From Bordetella genomosp. 12 (lineage in GTDB: Bacteria; Pseudomonadota; Gammaproteobacteria; Burkholderiales; Burkholderiaceae_B), in NCBI RefSeq assembly GCF_002261355.1, contig NZ_NEVU01000003.1, forward strand, positions 1,364,001-1,428,000: 64,000 bases of DNA, written 5' to 3'. Positions 17,166 through 26,535 of this stretch are shown here, one piece after another. The notes beneath the pieces were generated by a model that was given only the letters and a program-made list of their open reading frames with translations, did no database searches and was not told the origin of the DNA. Numbering within the stretch: position 1 is the first letter of the stretch; the number at the start of each line of letters is the position of its first letter. Both the position numbers and the translations under genes were made by a program.

Positions 17166-18386
17166 ATGCCTCATCCGCTTTCTCACATCCGCGTCCTCGA
17201 CCTGAGCCGGGTACTGGCCGGCCCCTGGGCCAGCCAGACCCTGGCCGACCTGGGCGCCACCGTCACCAAGATCGAACAGCCCGAAGTCGGCGACGATACC
17301 CGCGCCTGGGGGCCGCCTTTCCTGAAGCGCGAGGACGGCTCGCGCACGGGGGAATCGGGCTATTACCTCATCTGCAACCGCGGCAAGCGCTCGGTGACGG
17401 TCAACCTCAAGTCGCCCAAGGGCCAGGCCCTCATCCGCCGCATGGCGCGCGAGGCGGACGTGGTGCTGGAGAACTTCAAGGTCGGCACACTGGACCGCCT
17501 GGGTCTGGGCTATGAAGACTTGAAGCGCGAAAACCCGCGCCTGATCTATTGTTCGGTCACGGGCTTCGGGCAGACCGGACCACGCGCGCAACAACCGGCG
17601 TATGACTTCATGATCCAGGCCATGAGCGGCCTGATGAGCATCACCGGCGAGTCCGACGATCGTCCCGGCGGCGGCCCCATGAAGATCGGTGTGCCCATGG
17701 TGGATCTGATCACCGGGCTGTACGCGGCCACCGGCATTCTGGCCGCGCTGGCGCGGCGCGAAGTCAGCGGAGAAGGCGAGCATGTGGATATGGCCATGCT
17801 GGACGTAGGCGTCACCCTGCTGGCCAACCAGGCCATGAACTACATGCTGTCGGATCAGGTTCCGCAGCGCCGGGGGAACCGCCATCCCAACATCCAGCCG
17901 CAGCGCGTCTATCAGTGCCGCGACGGGCGCATCATCCTGGCCATCGGCTCCGATTCGCAATTCGTCAAACTGTGCCGGGTGCTGGGCCATCCCGAGATGG
18001 CGCAGGACGAGCGATTCCGCAGCAACGCCGGGCGGGTGACCAATCTGAGCGAACTGGACCCCTGGCTGGACGAGCAACTCATCCGCCACGACAAAGCGCC
18101 GCTGCTGGCGGCCCTGGAGGCCGAGGGCGTGCCGTCGGCGCCCATCAACACCATCGCCGACGTCCTGCAGGACCCGCAGGTGCAGCACCGCGAAATGCGC
18201 TTCGACGTGCCTCACCCGGACGGAATGTCCATGCCCCAGGTGCGCAGTCCCATGCGTTTCCGCAACACCAGCCTGCGCCTGGATCAGGGCCCGCCCACGC
18301 TGGGCCAGCACACCGACGAAGTGCTGACCGAGCTCGGCCTGTCGCCCACGGACATCGCGCAGTTGCGCGCCGAACAAACCATCTGA
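17166..18386 (+). CDS. Class III CoA-transferase (CaiB/BaiF family)
   Basis: Enzyme of 406 residues, family-typical length, starting PHPLSHIRVLDLSRVLAGPWASQTLADLGATVTKIE, the canonical N-terminus. The conserved GVPMVDLITGLYAATGILAAL holds the catalytic Asp180 that forms the aspartyl-CoA intermediate. It moves CoA from an acyl-CoA donor onto an imported acid with no ATP cost; formyl-CoA, carnitine, benzylsuccinate and racemase members exist, and the substrate cannot be chosen from sequence. It is cytosolic and lies between Bug and crotonase genes in one operon (14 and 16 bp gaps). Confidence 0.9.
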   Translation: MPHPLSHIRVLDLSRVLAGPWASQTLADLGATVTKIEQPEVGDDTRAWGPPFLKREDGSRTGESGYYLICNRGKRSVTVNLKSPKGQALIRRMAREADVVLENFKVGTLDRLGLGYEDLKRENPRLIYCSVTGFGQTGPRAQQPAYDFMIQAMSGLMSITGESDDRPGGGPMKIGVPMVDLITGLYAATGILAALARREVSGEGEHVDMAMLDVGVTLLANQAMNYMLSDQVPQRRGNRHPNIQPQRVYQCRDGRIILAIGSDSQFVKLCRVLGHPEMAQDERFRSNAGRVTNLSELDPWLDEQLIRHDKAPLLAALEAEGVPSAPINTIADVLQDPQVQHREMRFDVPHPDGMSMPQVRSPMRFRNTSLRLDQGPPTLGQHTDEVLTELGLSPTDIAQLRAEQTI

Positions 18387-18402
18387 AATCAGGAAACCCT
18401 TG

Positions 18403-19185
18403 ATGCCTGCCTATGATTTCTCCACCTTGCGCATCGCGCAAGAAGGCCATGTCGCCACCGTGTGGCTGGCCAACCCGCCGGTCAACGCCGTGAACACCGC
18501 CCTCATCCAGGAGCTCACGCTGGCGCTGGACATGTTTGGCGAAGACCCCGACGTGCGGTGCGTCATCCTCACCGGCGAAGGCAAGGTGTTCTGCGCCGGC
18601 GCCGATCTGAAGGGCCGCGCGCAGATGCTGGCCGAGCCGGCCGGCCTGCCGCAACACTCCCGGCGCACCCGCGAGCTGTTCCATGCCCTGCGCGAGTGCC
18701 CCAAGCCGGTGATCGCCGCGCTCAACGGCCCGGCATTGGGCGCGGGGCTGGGTATCGCGGCCAGCTGCGACATCCTGATCGCCGCCGATACCGCTTGCCT
18801 GGCGCTGCCAGAGGTCGATGTCGGACTGCTGGGCGGCGTCAAGCACGCGCAGCGTCTGTTCGGCCACTCGCGCCTGCGCCGCATGATGCTCACCGGCATG
18901 CGCGTCTCGGCTCAGGAGCTGTATCGGCTGGGCGTGGTCGAGGCCTGCGTACCGGCCGCGGAACTGCTGGCCGCCGCCGGCGACATCGCCCGGCAGATTG
19001 CCAGCAAGAGCCCGATCTCGGTACAGCTGATGATCCAGACGGCCAATGCCATCGAGGACATGAGCCTGCGCGATGGCTATCGCTATGAACAGGACATGAC
19101 CGCCCAGGTGGCCAAGACCGAGGATGCGCAGGAAGCCCGGCGCGCCTTTCTGGAAAAGCGCGCCCCGGTTTTCACCGGCCGCTGA
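18403..19185 (+). CDS. Enoyl-CoA hydratase/isomerase (crotonase) family protein
   Basis: Crotonase of 260 residues. ATG 18403 follows AGGAAA; the TTG one codon earlier is a less likely start. The oxyanion-hole segments are VFCAGADLKGR and ALNGPALGAGLGIAASCD. In rat-type hydratase the second segment carries the first catalytic Glu (GGGCELAMMCD); here that position is Gly, while the second Glu is kept in LPEVDVGLLGG. Such enzymes are often isomerases, racemases or lyases rather than simple hydratases. Closely similar to the crotonase at 41982, including the C-terminal EDAQEARRAFLEKRAP. Last gene of the Bug-CoA-transferase operon. Confidence 0.88.
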   Translation: MPAYDFSTLRIAQEGHVATVWLANPPVNAVNTALIQELTLALDMFGEDPDVRCVILTGEGKVFCAGADLKGRAQMLAEPAGLPQHSRRTRELFHALRECPKPVIAALNGPALGAGLGIAASCDILIAADTACLALPEVDVGLLGGVKHAQRLFGHSRLRRMMLTGMRVSAQELYRLGVVEACVPAAELLAAAGDIARQIASKSPISVQLMIQTANAIEDMSLRDGYRYEQDMTAQVAKTEDAQEARRAFLEKRAPVFTGR

Positions 19186-19382
19186 CCCCGCCGCCGGGCG
19201 CGCCCGGCCTCGGGATTTACCCTCAGACAGCGCGCGGGCGGCCCGGGCCACGCGCGCCGCGGCGCTCGGGCGGCGGGCAATTCATTAGCAACGCTTATGG
19301 GTTGCCCTGCAATCCTAATTTGAATCCCCCGCCCAAGCTCTTTAAGGTGGGCGCCTGTTCCCCTTGAGCGCAGGAGCCGCCC

Positions 19383-19970
19383 ATGCAGCACGCCCACCCG
19401 GCCGACGGAGAGATCCGGGCGGCCATCACCGAGATCAAGACCCTGCTCGACCAGCAGGGCGAGAGCCGCGCCACCCTGGCCACCGCCCTGGACAAGCTCA
19501 TCGCTCTGGCTGCGCGCAAGGACTGGTGGGATGCGACGCGCTACGCGCCGCCGCAGGCCGGTGAGCTGCAGGCACGCTACCTCATCCATGCCGATCCCGA
19601 TCAGCGTTACGCGCTTTATCTGAACGTCATGCGCCCGGGCAAAAAAATCGTGCCGCACAACCACACCACCTGGGCCTGCATCGCCGCCGTCGAAGGCGTG
19701 GAACTGAACTACACCTATGACCGCCAGGACGACGGCAGCCAACCCGGCCGCGCCCACCTGGTCCAGACCGGCACCGTGGTCGTGGCGCCGGGCAGCGGCA
19801 TCGCACTCATGCCCGAAGATATCCACGCGGTTCATATCGAAGGCCAGGATGTCATCCGGCACTTGCATATGTATGGGCGTGCGCTGGAGACGCTGGACCG
19901 GCGCGTCGCCTTCGATCTGGCGCAAGGCACCTGCCAGCCCATGGCGATCGGTGTGCAAACGCGCCAATGA
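19383..19970 (+). CDS. Cysteine/thiol dioxygenase-like cupin
   Basis: Protein of 195 residues with the cupin fold of cysteine and 3-mercaptopropionate dioxygenases. Candidate Fe ligands are His92 and His94 in [16 protein letters not shown] and His148 in [15 protein letters not shown] (159-166) sits where the family has its Ser-His-Tyr proton relay, with His replacing Ser. It would add O2 to a thiol to give a sulfinate in the cytosol. The stop overlaps the start of the four-rhodanese gene (ATGA), a strong sign that both act on the same sulfur compound. Expected substrates are cysteine or 3-mercaptopropionate. Confidence 0.8.
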   Translation: MQHAHPADGEIRAAITEIKTLLDQQGESRATLATALDKLIALAARKDWWDATRYAPPQAGELQARYLIHADPDQRYALYLNVMRPGKKIVPHNHTTWACIAAVEGVELNYTYDRQDDGSQPGRAHLVQTGTVVVAPGSGIALMPEDIHAVHIEGQDVIRHLHMYGRALETLDRRVAFDLAQGTCQPMAIGVQTRQ

Positions 19971-21565
19971 CGCCTAACCCGCAGCCCGAGGCACCGGCCC
20001 GGCCGACGACCGCGCAGGCCAGCATCGCGCGCGTCACCCCGGACACGCTCAAAACCTGGCTGCACGACGGCCAGGAGCTCGCGCTGCTGGACGTCCGCGA
20101 ACATGGCCAGTATGGGCAGGCGCATCTGTTCTACGCCGTCAACACGCCCTACAGCCAGCTCGAGTTCGAAGCCGGCCGACTGGTGCCGCGCCGCGGCACG
20201 CGCCTGGTCGTCTACGACCAGAACGACGGTCTGGCCGAGCGCGCCGCGCGCGCACTGCGCGCACAGGGGTACGGACGGCTCGCCGTGCTCGACGGCGGCC
20301 TGCCGGCTTGGCAACGACAGGGCTACGCGGTCTTTGCCGGCGTCAACCTCCCCAGCAAAACCTTTGGCGAACTGGTCGAACAGCATCTCCATACGCCCAC
20401 CATGAGCGCCGATGAACTGCACCAGCGGCAGGCCCGGGGAGACAAGCTCGTACTGCTGGATGGCCGGCCTTATGCCGAGTATCAGAAGATGAGCCTTCCG
20501 GCGGCGATCTGCTGCCCTAATGGTGAACTGGCGCTGCGCATCGACTCGCTCGTCCCGGATACCGCCACCCCCATCGTGATCCACTGCGCGGGCCGCACGC
20601 GCAGCATCATCGGCGCGCAGACCCTCATCAACCTCGGTCTGCCTAACCCCATTTACGCCCTGGAGAACGGCACCCAGGGATGGTTTTTGCGCGACTATGC
20701 GCTCGAACACGGCCAGACCCGCCGCCATCCGGCGGCCCCTTCACCGGTGCAAACCCGCCACGCCCGGCAACGCGCCCTGGCGCTTGCCCGACGCCACGGC
20801 GTGCCGCTCATCTCACCCGCCGCCTTGCGTGCGCTGCAGGCCGACCCGGCGCGCACGACCTACGTCCTGGATGTGCGCACGGCGCAGGAGTTTGCCGACG
20901 GGACCTGGGCCGGCGCCGAGCATGCGCCAGGCGGGCAACTGGTACAGGCCACCGATCAATTCGTCGGCACCCGTGGCGCCCGTCTGGTGCTCGTCGACGG
21001 CGAAGAAGTCCGGGCCCCCGTCGTGGCGAGCTGGCTGCGCCAACTCGGTTGGGAGGCCTGCGCCCTGCAGGCCGGGCCGCTCGCGGCCGCGCCGCGCGCC
21101 CTCCCGCCGCCGGTCCCCGGGCTGCCGCGCATCGACAGCGTCCAGGCGCGCGCACGCCTGGACGAGGGCCGCAGCTTCATCGACCTGCGCCCCAGCATGC
21201 ACTACCGTCAGAGCCATATCGCCACCGCGCAATGGCGGATCCGCAGCCGGGGTGAGCCATTGGCCCCGGGCGCTGTCCTCATCGCCAGCGACGCGCGTGT
21301 GGCCGCGCTGTATGTCGGCGAGCACGGCCGCTCCGATGACGCCGAACTGCTGCTGGACACCCCCGATCAATGGCGAGCCGCCGGCCTGCCCATACAAAGC
21401 ACTCCGGCCATGCCGCCCGACGAGGCCTGCATCGATTTCCTCTTCTTCGTGCACGACCGGCACAGCGGCAATAAAGCTGCGGCCAGGCAATATCTGCAAT
21501 GGGAAATGGAGCTTGTGCGGCAGATCGATGCCCAAGAGCGCGCCGCTTTCCGCATCCAGGCCTGA
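19967..21565 (+). CDS. Four-domain rhodanese-repeat protein
   Basis: Protein of 532 residues built of four rhodanese domains, about 20-125, 145-245, 280-370 and 387-480, plus a C-terminal helical tail. Only domain 2 keeps a catalytic-loop cysteine (Cys207 in [14 protein letters not shown]); the matching positions in domains 1 ([12 protein letters not shown]), 3 ([12 protein letters not shown]) and 4 ([10 protein letters not shown]) are acidic or Ser. No signal peptide, so cytosolic. It would transfer sulfane sulfur through domain 2, the others acting as scaffold or sensor. Coupled to the thiol-dioxygenase-like gene; together they suggest oxidative breakdown of a thiol. Confidence 0.88.
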   Translation: MTPNPQPEAPARPTTAQASIARVTPDTLKTWLHDGQELALLDVREHGQYGQAHLFYAVNTPYSQLEFEAGRLVPRRGTRLVVYDQNDGLAERAARALRAQGYGRLAVLDGGLPAWQRQGYAVFAGVNLPSKTFGELVEQHLHTPTMSADELHQRQARGDKLVLLDGRPYAEYQKMSLPAAICCPNGELALRIDSLVPDTATPIVIHCAGRTRSIIGAQTLINLGLPNPIYALENGTQGWFLRDYALEHGQTRRHPAAPSPVQTRHARQRALALARRHGVPLISPAALRALQADPARTTYVLDVRTAQEFADGTWAGAEHAPGGQLVQATDQFVGTRGARLVLVDGEEVRAPVVASWLRQLGWEACALQAGPLAAAPRALPPPVPGLPRIDSVQARARLDEGRSFIDLRPSMHYRQSHIATAQWRIRSRGEPLAPGAVLIASDARVAALYVGEHGRSDDAELLLDTPDQWRAAGLPIQSTPAMPPDEACIDFLFFVHDRHSGNKAAARQYLQWEMELVRQIDAQERAAFRIQA

Positions 21566-21648
21566 GCGCGCGGCCCGGCAGGCTGGCGGCGCACGCGGCC
21601 GAATTGCGCTAAGGTCGGCCCTGCACCGTCCCAACATCGAGAACCGCC

Positions 21649-22518
21649 ATGCGCAACCTGGACCTCGACCTGCTGCGCACGCTGGTCGCCATTGCCGAAC
21701 ACGAGTCGTTTTCCCAGGCCGCCGACAGCCTGCACAAGACGCAATCGGCCATCACCCAGCAAATGCAGCGGCTCGAACAGCTCATCGACCTGCCGCTGTT
21801 CGAAAAACGCGGCCGCAACAAGCGCCTGTCCTCGCACGGTGAAAAGCTCGTCACCTACGCCAGGCATATGCTGGCCATCAATGACGAAGCGCTGCGCGCT
21901 CTGCAGGACAGCCTGCTCGAAGGCGAATTGCGCCTGGGCGCGCCGCACGATGTCGCCGACAGCATTCTGCCCAGCCTGCTCACGCATGTGGCGCGCACGT
22001 TCCCGCGCATCAAGCTCGAAATCCGCGTCGACCGCAGCCCGCATCTGATGACGGCCCTGCGCAACGGCGAGCTGGATCTGACCGTCTCCACGCGTTTCGA
22101 TCCCGAGTTCGATGGCGTGGTGTTGCGCACCTCGCCCACCGTATGGCTGTGCTCAGCCGATTACGTTCACGATCACCACGCCGCCGTGCCGCTGGTGCTG
22201 GCCGACGAGCCCAGCATTTTTCGGCGCCTGGCGCTCAATGCGCTGGAGCAGTCGCAAGTCCGTTGGCAGACGAACTACGTCGCCCCCAACCTGGTCGGCA
22301 TCAAGGCGGCGCTGCGCGCCGGGCTGGGCATTACGGCGCGCAGCGTCGAACTGCTGGGCCCGGACATGCGTGTCCTGGGCGAAAAAGACGGCCTGCCCCC
22401 GCTGCCCGACGTGAATTACTTCCTCTGGAAACGCCGCGACCTCATTCATCCGCTGACGCGGCATGTCTATGACATGCTTAAAACTCAGTTGCGCCTGTCG
22501 GCCAACGACGCCGCCTAA
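21649..22518 (+). CDS. LysR-family transcriptional regulator
   Basis: Regulator of 289 residues; helix-turn-helix in LDLLRTLVAIAEHESFSQAADSLHKTQSAITQQMQRLEQ (4-45), then a LysR substrate domain starting GELRLGAPHDVADSILPSLL. It is 83 bp downstream of the rhodanese gene on the same strand and could belong to that unit or have its own promoter. The 3' end overlaps the convergent phosphoesterase by 4 bp. Its target is uncertain; the preceding thiol-oxidation pair is the nearest candidate. Confidence 0.9.
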   Translation: MRNLDLDLLRTLVAIAEHESFSQAADSLHKTQSAITQQMQRLEQLIDLPLFEKRGRNKRLSSHGEKLVTYARHMLAINDEALRALQDSLLEGELRLGAPHDVADSILPSLLTHVARTFPRIKLEIRVDRSPHLMTALRNGELDLTVSTRFDPEFDGVVLRTSPTVWLCSADYVHDHHAAVPLVLADEPSIFRRLALNALEQSQVRWQTNYVAPNLVGIKAALRAGLGITARSVELLGPDMRVLGEKDGLPPLPDVNYFLWKRRDLIHPLTRHVYDMLKTQLRLSANDAA

Positions 22519-23642
22519 GGCGCCTCACGCAAGGTGAACACGGTGATTTCCGACGGGCGTCCAAGACGCAGCGGAAACCCGGGCCACAGGCCGGCGCCGT
22601 TGCTCACATAGAGCTGGCCGCCATCCACGCCATACAGGCCCGACACAAAGCCCCCGTTAAAGCGCGCCACCAGCCTGTCCATGCCGAGGATATGCCCGCC
22701 ATGCGTGTGCCCGGACAGCTGCAGATCCGCGCCGGCGGCGCGATTGGCCCGCGCCGCGCCCGGCCGGTGATCCAGCAGCAAGACCGGGGCGTGCGCGGGG
22801 CGGCCGGCCAGCGCCTGGACGACATCCGGCCCCGGCGCATCGCGCGTGGGCGCCACCTGATCGGTCACGCCGGCCACCACCAGGGCCGACGGCCCGCGCC
22901 GCAGCACCACATGCTCGTTCATCAGCATGCGCACGCCTTGCTGGCCAAAGACGTCCAGCCACTGCGGATAGCCCTGGTAATAATCATGGTTGCCGGTCAC
23001 GCCGAACACCCCATCGGGCGCGGCCAGGCCGGCCAGTGCCGGATAATCCTGCGCACGCGCCTCGGGGGTGCCGTCGACCAGATCCCCCGAAATCACGATG
23101 ACATCGGGCCGCGCGGCGTTGGTGCGTTCTACCACCTGCGCCAACCACGGGCCGGGCAGCAGGCGGCTGGTGTGCAAATCGGTCAGATGGGCGACGCGGT
23201 AGCCGTCGAACGCCGGCGCCAGACCCGGAATGGCCAGTTCTTCATGCCGCAACTGCGGCTGGCCCGTGCCCTGCCACACGCCGATGCCGGACAGCGCCAA
23301 ACACACCAGCGCCAGGCCGTGGGCCCAGGGGCCGGGGCGCCGCCGCAACAGGCCCGCGTGACGGGTCAGCAGCCATTGCAGCACGCCGGCCACATCCCTG
23401 ATCAGCAGCAGGCAGGCCAGCATCATCAGCGCGCCGAACACGGTCGCCAACACCATGATGGCCGCGCGCGGGATTTCGGGCGAGGCGATCGTGCCAAAGA
23501 CGCGGCTCACCAGCCAATGGTGCTCGATGAACACTAGCAGGACGGCCGACAGCAGCCAGCGAGCGCCCAGGCCGATCTGCAGGCGGCTGATGTAGCGCCA
23601 GACGAGGTAGAGGCCAACCAGGCCGGGAACGAGCGGAAACAC
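22515..23642 (-). CDS. Membrane-anchored metallophosphoesterase (YkuE/YaeI-like)
   Basis: Protein of 375 residues. Residues 1-125 hold four hydrophobic helices; the C-terminal catalytic domain has the complete metallophosphoesterase set: TDLHT (Asp155, His157), GDLVDG (Asp187), GNHDYYQG (Asn218, His219), LDHRP (His292) and GHTHGGH (His312, His314). This layout matches YkuE/YaeI-type enzymes, some of which act on UDP-2,3-diacylglucosamine or phospholipid head groups at the inner membrane. The active site would face one side of the membrane next to lipid substrates. Monocistronic by context. Confidence 0.9.
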   Translation of the reverse strand: MFPLVPGLVGLYLVWRYISRLQIGLGARWLLSAVLLVFIEHHWLVSRVFGTIASPEIPRAAIMVLATVFGALMMLACLLLIRDVAGVLQWLLTRHAGLLRRRPGPWAHGLALVCLALSGIGVWQGTGQPQLRHEELAIPGLAPAFDGYRVAHLTDLHTSRLLPGPWLAQVVERTNAARPDVIVISGDLVDGTPEARAQDYPALAGLAAPDGVFGVTGNHDYYQGYPQWLDVFGQQGVRMLMNEHVVLRRGPSALVVAGVTDQVAPTRDAPGPDVVQALAGRPAHAPVLLLDHRPGAARANRAAGADLQLSGHTHGGHILGMDRLVARFNGGFVSGLYGVDGGQLYVSNGAGLWPGFPLRLGRPSEITVFTLREAP

Positions 23643-23729
23643 CTTGATCCTCTCCAGAAATGCACGCTGCCTCCAGGCGGGCGGCAGCGCAGGGTGGCCC
23701 GGGGGAGGGCCGCCTGCCGGCGGCCTGCC

Positions 23730-24431
23730 TCAGGCCGCCGGGATACTCAGGCCGCGCTCGACCGCGGGCCGCGCCACAAAGGCGTCCAGCACGCGCTGCA
23801 CCTGGGTAAACCGCTCGAACTGCACCAGCTCGCCGGCGCCATAGAAGCCGATCAGATTGCGCACCCACGGAAAAATCGCGATATCGGCGATGGTGTACTG
23901 ATCGCCCATCACCCACTGGCGGCCCTGCAGACGCTGATCCAGCACGCCGAGCAAGCGGGCGGACTCGGCCACATAGCGGTCGCGCGGACGTTTGTCTTCA
24001 TAGTCCTTGCCGGCAAACTTGTGGAAGAAACCGAGTTGGCCGAACATCGGGCCGACACCGCCCATCTGGAACATCAACCACTGCAAGGTTTCGAATCGGC
24101 CCGCCGCGTCGGCCGGCAGCAGGCTGCCCGTCTTGCTGGCCAGATACACCAGGATCGCGCCCGACTCGAACAAGCCCAGCGGCTTGCCGTCAGGGCCGTG
24201 CGGATCGAGGATGGCCGGGATTTTGTTATTCGGGCTCAGCGACAGAAACTCGGCGGAGAACTGATCCTGCGTATCGAAACTCACGCGATGCGCCTCGTAG
24301 GGCAGCCCCGTCTCCTCGAGCATGATGGATACTTTCACGCCGTTGGGCGTGGGCAGCGAATACAACTGAATGCGGTCCGGATGCAGGGCGGGCCACTTGC
24401 GGGTGATGGGGAAGGCGTCCAGGGCGCTCAT
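23730..24431 (-). CDS. Glutathione S-transferase, YfcG/YghU (nu-class) type
   Basis: Protein of 233 residues. The thioredoxin-fold domain (about 18-100) carries the nu-class motif YSLPTPNGVKVSIMLEE, where Thr/Asn replaces the Tyr/Ser/Cys of other classes, then NNKIPAILDP (cis-Pro) and LFESGAILVYLA. The C-terminal helical domain includes DQYTIADIAIFPWV. Nu-class enzymes have disulfide reductase activity with glutathione and hydroperoxide reduction rather than classical conjugation. Cytosolic. Downstream of the hutG gene on the same strand but separated by a strong terminator, so transcribed alone. Confidence 0.92.
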   Translation of the reverse strand: MSALDAFPITRKWPALHPDRIQLYSLPTPNGVKVSIMLEETGLPYEAHRVSFDTQDQFSAEFLSLSPNNKIPAILDPHGPDGKPLGLFESGAILVYLASKTGSLLPADAAGRFETLQWLMFQMGGVGPMFGQLGFFHKFAGKDYEDKRPRDRYVAESARLLGVLDQRLQGRQWVMGDQYTIADIAIFPWVRNLIGFYGAGELVQFERFTQVQRVLDAFVARPAVERGLSIPAA

Positions 24432-24500
24432 GCGTGATCTCCAGGTGAAGGATGGCCAACATGCTAGCGCATGGCGCGGCCGTGCGCCTGGCCGGCGACG

Positions 24501-24535
24501 AGCAAAAAAAGGACTGCCGCGCAGTCCTTTTTGCT
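24501..24535 (-). terminator. Rho-independent terminator of hutG
   Basis: GGACTGC (24511-24517), loop CGC, GCAGTCC (24521-24527), extended by A-rich/T-rich arms ending in AGC/GCT. On the minus strand the stem is followed by seven T residues, 17 bp beyond the hutG stop codon. The T5 on the other strand could also act bidirectionally. Confidence 0.88.
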
Positions 24536-24552
24536 TCAGCCAGGGCGTGGCC

Positions 24553-25344
24553 TCAGAGCTTTTCGAACGCCTTGCTCACCAGCGCCTCGACGAGCGCGCC
24601 CACCCGGGCCGCCTCGGCGTCCACCCAGGGATAGGGATAGTGCTCGGCCATATAGGTGGACTGGCACATCTCCAGCTGCACCGCATGGATGTGATCGGCC
24701 GGGTTGCCATAGTGCCGGGTGATATAGCCGCCCTTGAAGCGGCCATTGATCGCCCAGGTGTAATCCTGCTGGGCGCCAAGCTGCTGTTCGATGGCCTCCT
24801 GAATCGCCGGCGCCGCGCTGGCGCCACTGGAGGTACCGATATTCAGATCGGGCAGCTTGCCCTCGAACAGACGCGGGATGACGCTGGCGATGGAGTGCCC
24901 CTCCCAGAGCATGACCTTGCCATGCTGCGCGCGCAGCCGGTCGATTTCGGCGCGCAACTGGTCGTGATAGGGCTGCCAGTACTGCCGCCGCCGCGCCTCG
25001 CGCTCGTCCTCGGTCACGCTGTCGCGGCCGTCCAGATAAAGCGGCTGGCCATCAAAGGTATGCGTGGGGCACAGGCCGGTCTTAGCCTGGCCGGGGTAGA
25101 GGCTTTCATCATTGGGCGGGCGATTGAGATCCACCACGTAGCGCGAGTAGCGCGCCCACAGAAAGGAAGCGCCCAGCTTCTTGCCAAAGGCATAGAGGCG
25201 GTCCAGGTGCCAGTCCGTGTCGCCCGACCGCAGGCCGAGTTCCGTCATGAGCGGCTTTTGCGCCTCGGGGATCAGACTGCCCAGATGGGGAATGGAAATC
25301 AGCAGCGGCGCGGTACCGGCTTCGAAATGAAAAATGTCGCTCAT
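24553..25344 (-). CDS. hutG: N-formylglutamate deformylase (HutG)
   Basis: Zinc hydrolase of 263 residues; releases formate from N-formyl-L-glutamate, the last step of the five-step histidine pathway. Family landmarks are LLISIPHLGSLIP, GDTDWHLDRLYAF, YVVDLNRPPND, LWEGHSIASVIPRLFEGKLPDLNIGT and ITRHYGNPADHIHAVQLEMCQSTYM. No hutH, hutU, hutI or hutF lies next to it, so it is an orphan copy or the rest is elsewhere. Followed by a strong terminator; its start faces a 316-bp divergent region. Could also act on related N-formyl amino acids. Confidence 0.9.
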   Translation of the reverse strand: MSDIFHFEAGTAPLLISIPHLGSLIPEAQKPLMTELGLRSGDTDWHLDRLYAFGKKLGASFLWARYSRYVVDLNRPPNDESLYPGQAKTGLCPTHTFDGQPLYLDGRDSVTEDEREARRRQYWQPYHDQLRAEIDRLRAQHGKVMLWEGHSIASVIPRLFEGKLPDLNIGTSSGASAAPAIQEAIEQQLGAQQDYTWAINGRFKGGYITRHYGNPADHIHAVQLEMCQSTYMAEHYPYPWVDAEAARVGALVEALVSKAFEKL

Positions 25345-25660
25345 GAATGCTCTTTGGGATCCCTGCGGGCAGGGCTTATACGAAAAAATCCTGCACCCAT
25401 GATACTAAAACCGGTCATCGCGCCCGTTTCTCTCAATAAGTGAGAATCATCAGCCGCGAGCGCGCCGCGCTGGTTCTACGCCCCCCGGACGCAGCGGCTT
25501 ATTAGGTCATGAGCAAAAGGTATTGGCCCGGCTTCGCCTGCCGCTCCTAGACTGCATAACTAGACAGTGCGCTAACTATTTATCGTTAGCCTGCTGATTA
25601 TCCTGTCGCGCCGCGCACGCGGGCGCGCTCGGCCTCATCGACCTTTTCTCGCCTACCGTC
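25345..25660. promoter_or_regulatory. Divergent intergenic region with inverted repeat GCTAAC-N8-GTTAGC
   Basis: This 316-bp stretch between hutG and the first organosulfur operon has no supported gene. At 25571-25590 it holds GCTAACTATTTATCGTTAGC, a perfect 6-bp inverted repeat with an 8-bp spacer, about 70 bp before the ATG at 25661. The same half-sites recur upstream of the convergent partner operon (33742-33773), so this looks like a shared operator. The region is visibly more AT-rich than its surroundings. Confidence 0.65.
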
Positions 25661-26521
25661 ATGACCCAACTGCATACCTTGCGCCTGGCGCCGAATGTCC
25701 CGGTTTTCGATCTCCCCATCACGGTGGCCCTGGAGCACGGGCTGTTCGAACAACGCGGCCTGCGCGTCGAGTTCGTCGATCGACACGACCCGCTGACCTC
25801 CAGCAAGGACGCCTTCGCGCGCCAGAAAGAATCGCTCTACGAGTGCGGCAAGGCCGACGCCTACAACCTGTGCGAGTGGGCCGGCCTGGACCGCTCCGAC
25901 CGCAGCGGGCGCGGCAGCCGCGTGTTTGCCTTGCGGCCCGCCGTCGTGGCGCAGGTCATCCTGTCTTTCGATCCGGAGATCCAGGAGCTGCGCGACCTGG
26001 CGGGAGTTCCCATCGGTATCAACGAATTCACGGGCTCTCACTACACCGCGCTGCAATTCCTGGACGGCGCGCTGCCACGCGAGCAGGTCGTGCTCGAACA
26101 CGTGGGCGAACCCTATGTCCGCTATGAGCAGCTCAAGGCCGGTACCTTGCGCGCGGCCTCGCTGATGGAGCCCTATGTCAGCCTGGCGCTCAAAGAAGGC
26201 GCGCACATCATCGGCGCGAACTTCTATCGCGGCGCGGAGGTAATTTCCCCCGACTTGCCGCTGGACCTGCGCCAGGCCTATCTGGCTGCCGTCAACGAGG
26301 CCTCGGCGCTCATCCAGGCCGACCGCGGCCGCTACAAGCACCACCTCATCACCGAGCCCATCCGCGGCCGAATCCAAGCGCACGAAATCGGCGACCAGTT
26401 CTTCCGTTATGCGCCCAGCCGGCCCATGGACGAAGACCGCTTCGCCTTCACCGCACAATGGATGGGCAGTTGGGGGCTGGATCTGCAACGCGCCCAGTAT
26501 CAGGACCTCGTCGTCCTTTAA
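25661..26521 (+). CDS. Periplasmic-binding-protein-fold protein without a signal peptide (NMT1/SsuA-like)
   Basis: Protein of 286 residues resembling substrate-binding proteins of nitrate/sulfonate/thiamine-precursor importers: LRLAPNVPVFDLPITVALEHGLFEQRGLRVEFVD at the start, then DLAGVPIGINEFTGSHYTALQFL. Unlike a transporter receptor it begins directly with the first beta-strand and has no Sec, Tat or lipoprotein signal, so it should stay in the cytosol. The same fold is used by cytosolic enzymes such as the desulfinase DszB, thiamine-pyrimidine synthase and 4,5-dihydroxyphthalate decarboxylase. Cys62 and Cys71 lie in a central segment (YECGKADAYNLCEW). First gene of a four-gene operon. Function not recognised; a catalytic or sensor role is an inference. 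Confidence 0.7.
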   Translation: MTQLHTLRLAPNVPVFDLPITVALEHGLFEQRGLRVEFVDRHDPLTSSKDAFARQKESLYECGKADAYNLCEWAGLDRSDRSGRGSRVFALRPAVVAQVILSFDPEIQELRDLAGVPIGINEFTGSHYTALQFLDGALPREQVVLEHVGEPYVRYEQLKAGTLRAASLMEPYVSLALKEGAHIIGANFYRGAEVISPDLPLDLRQAYLAAVNEASALIQADRGRYKHHLITEPIRGRIQAHEIGDQFFRYAPSRPMDEDRFAFTAQWMGSWGLDLQRAQYQDLVVL

Positions 26522-26535
26522 CCGCGGGCACTCCC

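Noticed and set aside
17127-18377. 416-residue open frame antisense to the CoA-transferase
   Set aside because: Shadow frame; the CoA-transferase on the other strand is complete and has a ribosome site.
19193-19208. GCCGGGCGCGCCCGGC palindrome after the crotonase gene, as terminator
   Set aside because: It has no loop-stem geometry with a T-run; in GC-rich DNA such palindromes occur by chance.
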